DNA of 64,000 bases from JAGXRK01 sp963804005 (lineage in GTDB: Bacteria > Bacteroidota > Ignavibacteria > Ignavibacteriales > Ignavibacteriaceae), in contig CAWDOP010000008.1 in the NCBI GenBank assembly GCA_963804005.1, positions 1 to 64,000 on the forward strand. The letters are read 5' to 3'. Each line of letters starts with the position of its first letter. Position 1 is the first letter of the stretch. Below, piece after piece: positions 46,618-55,072 of this stretch. The notes below the pieces were generated by a model that saw only the letters and a list, made by a program, of their open reading frames with translations, was not told the origin of the DNA and made no database searches. Made by a program: the position numbers and the translations under genes.

Positions 46618-46992
46618 ATGAAGACTTTAATTTTATCTCTAATAATTATTCTATTACCAGCTTGCTCATTAATGGAAGACGAAACCAACTTAAATTTTCC
46701 TGCAGGAATTGACTCGCTTGCAGTTGAAAAACTTGAGCTTCGAACAGTTGACTTTTCAACTCATATATTCTGTGGCAGTATGTGCTGGACTGGTTATTAT
46801 TTTAGAAAAACGGAAAGCGGTAATGATATATATTTAAAACTGTTTGTTACCAGTGATGGTAATGCTTGTCCCTGCGTTTGTGTTGAGAGATCTTTCTCAT
46901 ACAAATACAGGGTTATTTATCCGGGCACTTATACATTTCATTTCTGGCGAAATGATTCTACTATTATTGATACAACTATAATTTTTAATTGA
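46618..46992 (+). CDS. small lipoprotein of unknown function
   Basis: The 124-residue protein has a lipoprotein signal peptide (SLIIILLPACSLMEDE, lipobox Cys16). The mature part is short and beta-rich, with several cysteines (FCGSMCWTGYYF and NACPCVCVERSF) that could form disulfides or bind a metal. I do not recognise it. It lies alone between the divergent hemG gene and the large PPDK-like gene. Confidence 0.65.
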   Translation: MKTLILSLIIILLPACSLMEDETNLNFPAGIDSLAVEKLELRTVDFSTHIFCGSMCWTGYYFRKTESGNDIYLKLFVTSDGNACPCVCVERSFSYKYRVIYPGTYTFHFWRNDSTIIDTTIIFN

Positions 46993-47099
46993 TATAGAAA
47001 TACCTGATGTTTTTCTGAAACATTCAACTTTATTCCATCAATAAATTCACTTATATTAAATTAACACAAATCAAGTATTCTTTTCTACCGGGAAAACAA

Positions 47100-50000
47100 A
47101 TGAAAACTTATGTAACCAAGTTCAGGCAGTATAAACAAGAAAACGTTTTCGGCGCTCGCGTAAAACGGTTCCAGAAATTAATGCAATATAAGATACGGGA
47201 GATTCTGCTTGTATCAAGTATTTATGACAATTATTTGTTTGAAGAAGACGGAAGGTTGTACGAACTGATTAGGGAAGAATACCAGAATCTTAACCTGAGT
47301 CAGTCCCCTGAAATAACTCACGTAACAACGGGAGCCGATGCTCTTGAAAAACTGTCTGGCCGTTTTTCTTTTGATCTCATAATTACCACTTTACATATCG
47401 AGGATATGCATGTTGTTAAGTTTGCACAAATGGTAAGGCAGTCTGGTATAAATGTTCCGATTGTTTTACTTGCCTATGATAATCGAGAGAGAAAAGATCT
47501 TACTACAAATTACGACATTTCTATTTTTGAAAAAATATTTATATGGAATGGCGACTATCATCTTCTAATTGGAATAATAAAATATATTGAAGACAAAATG
47601 AACGTTGAGCAGGATACGAAAAACATCGGTGTCCATTCGATCATTCTTGTTGAAGATAATGTAAAATTCTATTCGTCGTATTTGCCACTTATTTATACAG
47701 AAATATTCAATCAGTCTCGGCGATTGCTTAAAGAAGGAATAAATCTTACGCACAAATTTTTAAGAATGCGCGCAAGACCAAAAATTCTTCTTTGCACTAC
47801 CTATGAGGAAGCATGGTCTTATTTTGAAAAGTATAAAGACAATGTGCTGGGTATAATTTTAGACATAAACTTTAAGCATCAAGGTGTGAAAGACCCCGAA
47901 GCAGGAATTAAGTTTGCAATAAATGTAAGAAAACAGATAGAGGATATACCGATTCTGCTTCAAAGCAGCGATCCGCGTTTCCGGGAAAAAGCTCAGGCAA
48001 TTGGTGTGGCATTTGTTCATAAGAAATCACCAAGATTGCTGCACGAGCTTAGTGAGTTTATGTTACAAAATTTTGGCTTCGGTGATTTTGTTTTTCAAAC
48101 TAAAGACGGAAAGGAAGTTGGAAGAGCATCTAATTTAAAAGAACTTGAAATTGAATTAAAAAGAGTACCCGATGAAAGTCTGGTTTATCATGCTCAGAGA
48201 AATCACTTTTCAAAATGGCTTAAAGCAAGAACTGAGTTCTGGCTGGCTCACAAACTTCGTCCGGACAAAGTAGAAGACTTCAACACTGTTGCCGATCTCA
48301 GGAAGCAGCTTATCACTTCACTCATTGAATACAAGCAATACAGGCATCGAGGAGTGATAACAGATTTTAATAAAGATTCTTTTGATCCAAAGAACAGTTT
48401 TGCAAGAATCGGCAACGGTTCCCTCGGAGGTAAAGCAAGAGGTTTGGGTTTCATTAATCAGCTAATAATAATGAATTTCAACATCTCAAATATGTTTGAA
48501 GAAGTTGATATATCGGTTCCTTCTGCAATAGTAATAGGAACGGAAGTATTTGAAAGATTCATTGAAGAAAACAATTTTGATAATTTTGCTTATCAGGATG
48601 TTGATGATATTGAAATAACAAAAACATTTATAGAAGCACGTTATTTTCCTGAAGATATAAAGCAAAGATTAAGAGAATTTTTAGAAATTACTGCCTGCCC
48701 TCTCGCTGTTAGATCTTCAAGTCTGCTGGAAGACTCTCAGTTTCAACCCTTTGCCGGTGTATATGAAACTTACATGATTCCCAATAGTAATCCGGATATT
48801 GAAAAACGACTGGATGAACTTCTTCAATCGATAAAATCTGTCTATGCTTCGACATTTCACCGCAAAGCAAAAGATTATATGAAAGCAACTGATTACAGGC
48901 TTGAAGAAGAAAAGATGGCAGTAGTTGTTCAGCGTCTTGTTGGTGCGTCTCACAACGGAAAATTTTATCCTAATTTTGCAGGAGTTGCAAAATCGTATAA
49001 CTTTTATCCTGTTCCTCCGCAGAAATCATCAGACGGAATTGCATTGGTTGCGCTTGGCTTAGGTAAAACGGTTGTTGAAGGCGGAAACACGGTTCGTTTC
49101 TGTCCCAAATATCCACAACATCTAATGCAATTCTTTTCAACAAAAGAAACACTCCGTAATGCACAACAGGATTTTTACGCACTCGATCTGAATGCAGAAC
49201 TTGATAACATAATTACCACTATTGAAGATATGTGCTTAAAGAAATATGATCTTCATGATTCTGAACAGGATAATACTTTACATTATGTTGGCTCGACTTA
49301 CTCACCAGAAAACGAAAGTGTTTATGACGGTATTTCAAGGGATGGAACGCGTGTAGTTACTTTTGCACCTATTCTTAAACACAAAGTATTTCCTCTGCCT
49401 GAAATTCTCGATCTTCTCCTTGAAATGGGAACGTGGGGTATGGGAACGCCAATTGAGATAGAGTTTGCAGTGAATATGAATACCCCACCCGGTATTCCTA
49501 AAGAATTTGCAATGCTTCAAATGCGACCTATGGTTCTTAGCAGGGAGGTCGAGGAATTAACAATCGGAGATATTGCTCGGAAAGATTTGATCTGCAAAAG
49601 TTCTCAGGTGTTAGGTAACGGCGCAATCAATGAGATTTATGATGCTGTTGTGGTCGATATGACAACATTTGACCGCGCGCAAAGTAAGGGAGTTGCACTG
49701 GAAGTTAGTAAGTTTAACACAAAATTATTAAACGAGAAAAGACCTTATGTTCTTTTGGGTGTTGGCAGATGGGGTTCGTTAGATCCCTGGCTCGGAATTC
49801 CTGTAACCTGGGATCAGATTGCTGGAGCAGCTGTAATTGTTGAATCTGGTTTTAAAGATTTTAATGTTACTCCTTCACAAGGTTCGCACTTTTTTCAAAA
49901 TTTAACTTCATTCCGGGTTGGATATTTTACAGTCAATTCTCAAACTCAAGGTGGATTTATCGATTGGGATTGGCTGCTCTCACAGCCCACTGTTGAAAAG

Positions 50001-50108
50001 CTGGGGTTTACCAGACATCTCCGTTTCGATAGAGCGGTCTTGGTTAAAATAGATGGACATAAAAATATGGGAATAATTTTAAAACCAGGTATCGAAACAG
50101 ACAAATAA
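47100..50108 (+). CDS. double receiver-domain protein with PEP-synthase-type ATP-binding module
   Basis: This 1002-residue protein joins three parts. Residues of about 33-165 form a receiver-like fold that has lost its phosphorylation site: the acidic pair is Ser39-Ser40 and the acceptor position is Thr97. Residues of about 178-323 form a second receiver that looks functional: Glu185-Asp186 in ILVEDN, Asp255 in GIILDINF and a lysine in HKKSP. After a linker comes the PPDK/PEP-synthase N-terminal ATP-grasp domain (about 437-820): NGSLGGKARGLGFIN, CPLAVRSSSLLEDSQ and LQMRPMVLS. The last 180 residues are unknown (VLLGVGRWGSLDPW). The swivelling phosphohistidine domain and the PEP-binding barrel are absent, so it cannot make PEP; a signal-controlled phosphotransfer role is inferred. 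Confidence 0.85.
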   Translation: MKTYVTKFRQYKQENVFGARVKRFQKLMQYKIREILLVSSIYDNYLFEEDGRLYELIREEYQNLNLSQSPEITHVTTGADALEKLSGRFSFDLIITTLHIEDMHVVKFAQMVRQSGINVPIVLLAYDNRERKDLTTNYDISIFEKIFIWNGDYHLLIGIIKYIEDKMNVEQDTKNIGVHSIILVEDNVKFYSSYLPLIYTEIFNQSRRLLKEGINLTHKFLRMRARPKILLCTTYEEAWSYFEKYKDNVLGIILDINFKHQGVKDPEAGIKFAINVRKQIEDIPILLQSSDPRFREKAQAIGVAFVHKKSPRLLHELSEFMLQNFGFGDFVFQTKDGKEVGRASNLKELEIELKRVPDESLVYHAQRNHFSKWLKARTEFWLAHKLRPDKVEDFNTVADLRKQLITSLIEYKQYRHRGVITDFNKDSFDPKNSFARIGNGSLGGKARGLGFINQLIIMNFNISNMFEEVDISVPSAIVIGTEVFERFIEENNFDNFAYQDVDDIEITKTFIEARYFPEDIKQRLREFLEITACPLAVRSSSLLEDSQFQPFAGVYETYMIPNSNPDIEKRLDELLQSIKSVYASTFHRKAKDYMKATDYRLEEEKMAVVVQRLVGASHNGKFYPNFAGVAKSYNFYPVPPQKSSDGIALVALGLGKTVVEGGNTVRFCPKYPQHLMQFFSTKETLRNAQQDFYALDLNAELDNIITTIEDMCLKKYDLHDSEQDNTLHYVGSTYSPENESVYDGISRDGTRVVTFAPILKHKVFPLPEILDLLLEMGTWGMGTPIEIEFAVNMNTPPGIPKEFAMLQMRPMVLSREVEELTIGDIARKDLICKSSQVLGNGAINEIYDAVVVDMTTFDRAQSKGVALEVSKFNTKLLNEKRPYVLLGVGRWGSLDPWLGIPVTWDQIAGAAVIVESGFKDFNVTPSQGSHFFQNLTSFRVGYFTVNSQTQGGFIDWDWLLSQPTVEKLGFTRHLRFDRAVLVKIDGHKNMGIILKPGIETDK

Positions 50109-50314
50109 TGTAATTCTTCATAGAATTCTGATCCATCAGCTTTTATCTTTATCTCTTCATAGTAAAATAAAATGAAGGAAGCAAAATAATTATTAATGTC
50201 TCACCTATTTTTATTTATTTATTTTTTTGCAAGATTGAGGTATAACTTTTACGGTATATTAATGAATGCTTCTTGTGCTAAGCAAACTCTCAAACAACAC
50301 TCACGAGCAAAGTT

Positions 50315-51169
50315 ATGACAGACCAAACAATTACGTCTCCAGAAAGCAAAACAACCAAACCCCCGGACGGAATAATATCCATTCTTGAAAACATCCAGGC
50401 AAAGTATGGTTATCTTCCAGAAAAAGAACTTAGAAGTGTTGCCGAACAAACAGGAAAATCTCTTGTCGATATTTACGGAGTTGCAACGTTCTATAAATCT
50501 TTCAGCCTGAAACCTCGCGGCAAACATTTAGTATCCGTTTGTCTCGGAACAGCCTGTCATGTGAGGGGAGGTCCAACGATAGAAAAAGAGTTTGAACATC
50601 GCCTGAATGTTAAACCAGGGGAAACTACAAAAGACAAAAAATTCACTTTAGAAACCGTTGCCTGCCTTGGTGCTTGTGCATTAGGGCCGATTGTAGTAGC
50701 CGACGGTCATTATTTCTCCAAAGTTATCACCCCGAAAGTAAAACAAATCCTGGATAAAACAATTGAAGGATTAGATAAAGTAGAAATCAAAACTGATCAA
50801 AGAATATTTCCAGTAGAGATTAGCTGTGCACGTTGCAATCATAGTCTGATGGACCCTGATCATTTAGTTGATGATCATCCTTCAATACGTGTTACAATTT
50901 CATTCGAAAGGAAGCACGGCTGGTTACGGTTATCAAGTCTTTACGGAAGCTTTAACATTGAGTCCGAATATGAAATTCCGAAGGATATAGTAGCACACTT
51001 TTTTTGTCCTCACTGCCATACTGAATTAATAGGTGGTACAAATTGTGTTGAATGTGATTCTCCAATGGTTCCTATGATTGTTAAAGGCGGTGGTGTAATA
51101 CAAATATGTTCACGAAGAGGTTGTAAAGGACATATGTTAGATCTCTCGGGAGGTTTATATGGAGAATAA
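50315..51169 (+). CDS. NuoE/HydC-like [2Fe-2S] protein with a zinc-ribbon tail
   Basis: The first 155 residues are the NuoE fold: GYLPEKELRSVAEQTG, VYGVATFYKSFSL-like core, and the thioredoxin-like [2Fe-2S] ligands Cys76, Cys81, Cys117 and Cys121. The remaining about 125 residues are unusual for NuoE. They hold five more cysteine sets (Cys171/174, 231/234, 244/247, 265, 270) in C-x2-C pairs typical of zinc ribbons. The gene starts a four-gene operon with a NuoF-GltD fusion, an iron-sulfur protein and a glutamate-synthase-like protein. It would pass electrons at the NADH-handling end of that complex. Confidence 0.88.
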   Translation: MTDQTITSPESKTTKPPDGIISILENIQAKYGYLPEKELRSVAEQTGKSLVDIYGVATFYKSFSLKPRGKHLVSVCLGTACHVRGGPTIEKEFEHRLNVKPGETTKDKKFTLETVACLGACALGPIVVADGHYFSKVITPKVKQILDKTIEGLDKVEIKTDQRIFPVEISCARCNHSLMDPDHLVDDHPSIRVTISFERKHGWLRLSSLYGSFNIESEYEIPKDIVAHFFCPHCHTELIGGTNCVECDSPMVPMIVKGGGVIQICSRRGCKGHMLDLSGGLYGE

Positions 51170-51202
51170 ACATTCTGCAGTTTGTGAATTAATATTGGGA
51201 GT

Positions 51203-54200
51203 ATGTTTATGCCGAAGTTAAAATCTATTGACGAATTAAAAGAATTAAAGAGTAAAATAATTGCGGAGCGTGATACCAGTATCCCGACGATAGTAATTTC
51301 TGCTGGTACTTGCGGACAAGCAAGCGGCGCGAATGATTTGATCCGCATAACTAAACGCGAACTGATTGCAAACGGATTAACTAATAAAATCCACCTTCGC
51401 ATTACAGGATGTCACGGATTCTGTGAAATGGAACCCTCTGTACTAATTGAGCCTTCCCGTATCTTTTACCCGAAGGTGACGACAGAAAATATGAGCAAAA
51501 TCATAAAATTCATTTCCCGTGATGAGATTTTAAGCGATTTACTTTTTCATCACCCTGAGACAGGCAAACCGATTATCAAACAAGATGATATTCCATTCTA
51601 CAAGAAACAAAAACGAACTCTTTTATCGTTAAATGAAAAAATAGATCCAATAAGGTTATTTCAATACTTCGAGGTTGGCGGTTACGATTCATTTATTAAA
51701 GCATTAGAATCATCAGATTCAAAATGGGTAGTTAAGGAAATTAAGTCTTCCGGTTTGCGTGGTCGTGGCGGCGGCGGTTTTTCAACCGGAACAAAATGGG
51801 AAATGCTGGCTACACAAAGAAATGGAAAAGAAAAATATCTGGTTTGTAATGCTGATGAAGGCGACCCAGGTGCATACATGGACAGAAGTCTGTTGGAGGG
51901 AAATCCGCACAGTATCATCGAAGGAATGTTAATAGGCGCATTTGCCACAGGCGCCTCCACTGGAATTATCTACGTTCGTAATGAGTATCCTCTAGCAATC
52001 AAGCATTTAATTATTGCATTAAGACGTGCCAGCGAAATTGGATTGCTCGGTGAAAATATTTTAGGAACAGAATTCTCTTTCGATATTAATATTGTAAGAG
52101 GTGCGGGTGCTTTTGTTTGCGGTGAAGAAACCGCACTTATCAAATCTGTTGAAGGTAAAATGGGAGAGCCACGTCAGCGTCCTCCATTCCCAATTGAAAA
52201 AGGTATTAATGGAAAACCAACTGTAATTAATAATGTAGAAACGTGGGCTAATATTCCAATCATCCTAAAGCTTGGGGCAAATGAATATTCAAAAATCGGT
52301 ACAAAGAATAATTCAGGTACAAAGATTTTTAGTTTGGTAGGAAAAGTAAAGAATACCGGCTTGGTAGAAGTTCCTATGGGAATTACTATAAAAGAAATTA
52401 TTTTCGATATTGGAGGAGGCGCACCAAGCAGAGCAAAAATTAAAGCTGTTCAGACCGGTGGACCTTCAGGCGGCTGCATACCAATAGAAAAATTTGACTT
52501 GCCAATTGACTACGACAGTCTTTCATCAGCAGGATCTATTATGGGCTCCGGCGGTATGATTGTTATGGATGAAAGAACTTGTATGGTAGATCTTGCAAAA
52601 TACTTTACTAATTTCTTAAAAGATGAATCGTGCGGTAAGTGTTTTGTTTGCAGAAAAGGAACTCAGCGTATGCATGAATTGCTTAAAGATATTTCGATGG
52701 GTCTTGGAACGATGGAAAAATTAGCTTTACTTGAAGAACTAGCTCTTGTAGTTAAAGACACATCTATGTGTGGTTTGGGACAGACCGCTGCTAATCCCGT
52801 ATTATCAACTATAAAATATTATAGGAAAGAATACCTTGAGCATATTAATCAGAAAAAATGTTCTGCAGGAGTTTGTAGTGACCTTGTAGGTGCTCCTTGT
52901 CAAGCAACCTGTCCGATAGGTACAGAAGCCTGGAGATATATTGCTCATATTGCCTGTGGAGAATATGAAAAAGCATATTTTGCCATACGGGAAGCAAATC
53001 CATTCCCCTCTATTTGTGCAAGAGTATGCAGTCATCCTTGTGAGTATATGTGCAGGTCAGGAACGAGTGGTGGTCAAGCAATTGCAATAAGAGCGCTCAA
53101 ACGTTTTATAACCGACCGGATTGAACCATCGACTTATAACCCTGTTAGAGAAAAAGACAATCGCAAATCAAAATATAAAGTTGCCGTTGTTGGCGCCGGA
53201 CCAGCAGGATTAACTGCGGCACATTATCTGTCACTTAAAGGTTATAAAATAACTGTGTTCGAGAAAGATGAAATCCCCGGTGGAATGCTTACAAGTGGTA
53301 TTCCGTCTTACAGACTTCCGCGGGATGTAATTAAAAAGGAAATTGATGCGCTTATTGATAAAAACATAACACTTCGCACGAATAATATATTAGGAAAAGA
53401 TATAACTATTGATGGTCTGTTTGATCAGGGATACAGCGCGATATTCCTGGCAATGGGGGCTCATAAAAGCAAATTGCTCAATATTGAAGGAGAAAACCTT
53501 AAAGGTGTATTCCCGGCAATTGAATTCCTCAAAGCTTTTAACTTAAATGGAAAAAATCTTGCAAAGGGACGCATCGGTGTAATTGGCGGTGGTGACTCAG
53601 CCATTGATGCTGCACGTGTTTCACTGCGTCAGAATGATGTTAAAAGTGTAACCTTACTATACCGAAGAACCCGGCAAGAAATGCCGGCCCTTCAACACGA
53701 AATAGATGCTGCAATTGAAGAAGGAGTAAACTTAGTCACTTTAGTATCACCGATAAAAATTGAATCTGAAAATGACAAACTTTCCGGAGTTAAATTTATA
53801 AAGAATAAGCTCGGTGATGTAGATTCAAGCGGCAGAAGAAACCCTGTCCCTATTCCCGGCTCAGAAGAATTTATGTTTTTTGATACGCTTATCATAACCA
53901 TTGGCGATACTCCGGATGTTGATTACATATCATCAATGAACATAAATGTTAATAATTGGGGCACTCTGATTGTGGATGAAGAAACACTTCAAACAAATCG
54001 TGATGGTGTCTTCGCCGGTGGTGATGTTGTAACCGGTCCTAATACAGTTGTAGATGCTATAGCTGCGGGAAAGAAAACTGCAATTATGATTGATCGATAT
54101 TTAATGAAAGAAGAATTGAAGCAACCTCCGGAAATTCGATTACCAAAAATCTATGTACCGCCGGTTGAAGTTTCTGATGAAGAGACGAAAAGAGTTACAC

Positions 54201-54382
54201 TTCCTACTATCCCAGTAGAAGAAAGAAAATCTAGCTTAAATGAAGTTGAACTCACGCTGTCAGTTAAAGAAGCAACCTACGAAGCCCGTAGATGTATGAG
54301 ATGTGATCTTGAATTTATCCATGATCAAACAAAAGATAAAAAATCAGAACTCATCGAAAGCGAGGAGATCCACAATGATTAA
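51203..54382 (+). CDS. NuoF/HydB-like NADH-binding flavoprotein fused to a GltD-like FAD/NAD(P)H module
   Basis: This 1059-residue fusion has, in order: a thioredoxin-like domain (about 25-110) with only three of the usual four cluster cysteines (GTCGQASG, TGCHGFCE); the NuoF FMN/NADH domain (GRGGGGFSTGTKW at about 186); the [4Fe-4S] site SCGKCFVCRKG (about 476-484) plus a cysteine in MCGLG (about 522); a GltD-type iron-sulfur domain (APCQATCPIG, CARVCSHPCEYMC, about 564-618); an FAD site (VVGAGPAGLTAAHYL, about 661); an NADPH site (VIGGGDSAIDAAR, about 793); and a final CMRCD. Thus one chain has FMN and FAD nucleotide sites, as in electron-bifurcating enzymes. The gene overlaps the next by 8 bases. 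Confidence 0.9.
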   Translation: MFMPKLKSIDELKELKSKIIAERDTSIPTIVISAGTCGQASGANDLIRITKRELIANGLTNKIHLRITGCHGFCEMEPSVLIEPSRIFYPKVTTENMSKIIKFISRDEILSDLLFHHPETGKPIIKQDDIPFYKKQKRTLLSLNEKIDPIRLFQYFEVGGYDSFIKALESSDSKWVVKEIKSSGLRGRGGGGFSTGTKWEMLATQRNGKEKYLVCNADEGDPGAYMDRSLLEGNPHSIIEGMLIGAFATGASTGIIYVRNEYPLAIKHLIIALRRASEIGLLGENILGTEFSFDINIVRGAGAFVCGEETALIKSVEGKMGEPRQRPPFPIEKGINGKPTVINNVETWANIPIILKLGANEYSKIGTKNNSGTKIFSLVGKVKNTGLVEVPMGITIKEIIFDIGGGAPSRAKIKAVQTGGPSGGCIPIEKFDLPIDYDSLSSAGSIMGSGGMIVMDERTCMVDLAKYFTNFLKDESCGKCFVCRKGTQRMHELLKDISMGLGTMEKLALLEELALVVKDTSMCGLGQTAANPVLSTIKYYRKEYLEHINQKKCSAGVCSDLVGAPCQATCPIGTEAWRYIAHIACGEYEKAYFAIREANPFPSICARVCSHPCEYMCRSGTSGGQAIAIRALKRFITDRIEPSTYNPVREKDNRKSKYKVAVVGAGPAGLTAAHYLSLKGYKITVFEKDEIPGGMLTSGIPSYRLPRDVIKKEIDALIDKNITLRTNNILGKDITIDGLFDQGYSAIFLAMGAHKSKLLNIEGENLKGVFPAIEFLKAFNLNGKNLAKGRIGVIGGGDSAIDAARVSLRQNDVKSVTLLYRRTRQEMPALQHEIDAAIEEGVNLVTLVSPIKIESENDKLSGVKFIKNKLGDVDSSGRRNPVPIPGSEEFMFFDTLIITIGDTPDVDYISSMNINVNNWGTLIVDEETLQTNRDGVFAGGDVVTGPNTVVDAIAAGKKTAIMIDRYLMKEELKQPPEIRLPKIYVPPVEVSDEETKRVTLPTIPVEERKSSLNEVELTLSVKEATYEARRCMRCDLEFIHDQTKDKKSELIESEEIHND

Positions 54383-55058
54383 TCTTAAAATGAATGGATT
54401 AACAATAACGGTTGAAGAAGGAACAACTCTTCTTGAAGCGGCTCAATTTATGGGATTTCCTATTCCAACATTATGTCATATGGAAGGACTTTCACCTTAT
54501 GGAGCATGTCGTCTTTGTGTCGTAGAAATCGGGGAAGGTGCAAAATCAAAACTTGTTACATCGTGCACTTCACTTGTTCAGGAAGGTTTGAATGTAAGAA
54601 CCGCTTCAACACGAGTTGTAAAAGCCAGGAAAATGATAGTAGAACTTTTATTGGCAACGTGCCCGCAATCAAAAATTATTCAGGACATTGCATCAGAGTT
54701 GGGAGTTCGACAACAGAGATTCAAACAAGAGCACGAGGATTGTATTATGTGCGGACTCTGTGTACGAATGTGTGAAGAACAAATGATGGCAAAGGCAATT
54801 GGTTTCCGAGGACGCGGCGATCATCGCAGTATTGGTACACCTTTCGACATTAAGTCTGAAGTATGTCGTTTGTGTGGAGGATGTATTTACGTTTGTCCCG
54901 CTTGTCAATTAAGATGTACATTTACTGAACCTGACAAAGCAATATGCGGCGGTTGTGCAAATCTGACCCCACCTTGTTTGGAAAAAGAAAATTTTGAAAA
55001 TATGATGTGTTACATGGATCCCTGTGTAGCATGTGAAATTAAAACTAAATCGGAATAA
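54375..55058 (+). CDS. cysteine-rich NuoG/HydA-like iron-sulfur electron-transfer protein
   Basis: The 227-residue protein has an N-terminal plant-type [2Fe-2S] domain (Cys34, Cys45, Cys48, Cys64), then two four-cysteine [4Fe-4S] sites (Cys123/126/129/133 and Cys164/167/170/174). Eight further cysteines follow in the last 50 residues (177, 181, 191, 194, 201, 212, 217, 220), enough for one or two more centres. It ends where NuoG or hydrogenase HydA would continue with a catalytic domain, so it is a pure wire. The ATG at 54375 is preceded by GAGGAG; an in-frame ATG at 54303 lies inside the preceding gene and is less likely. Overlap suggests translational coupling. Confidence 0.87.
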   Translation: MINLKMNGLTITVEEGTTLLEAAQFMGFPIPTLCHMEGLSPYGACRLCVVEIGEGAKSKLVTSCTSLVQEGLNVRTASTRVVKARKMIVELLLATCPQSKIIQDIASELGVRQQRFKQEHEDCIMCGLCVRMCEEQMMAKAIGFRGRGDHRSIGTPFDIKSEVCRLCGGCIYVCPACQLRCTFTEPDKAICGGCANLTPPCLEKENFENMMCYMDPCVACEIKTKSE

Positions 55059-55072
55059 AGGAGAATCTAAAA

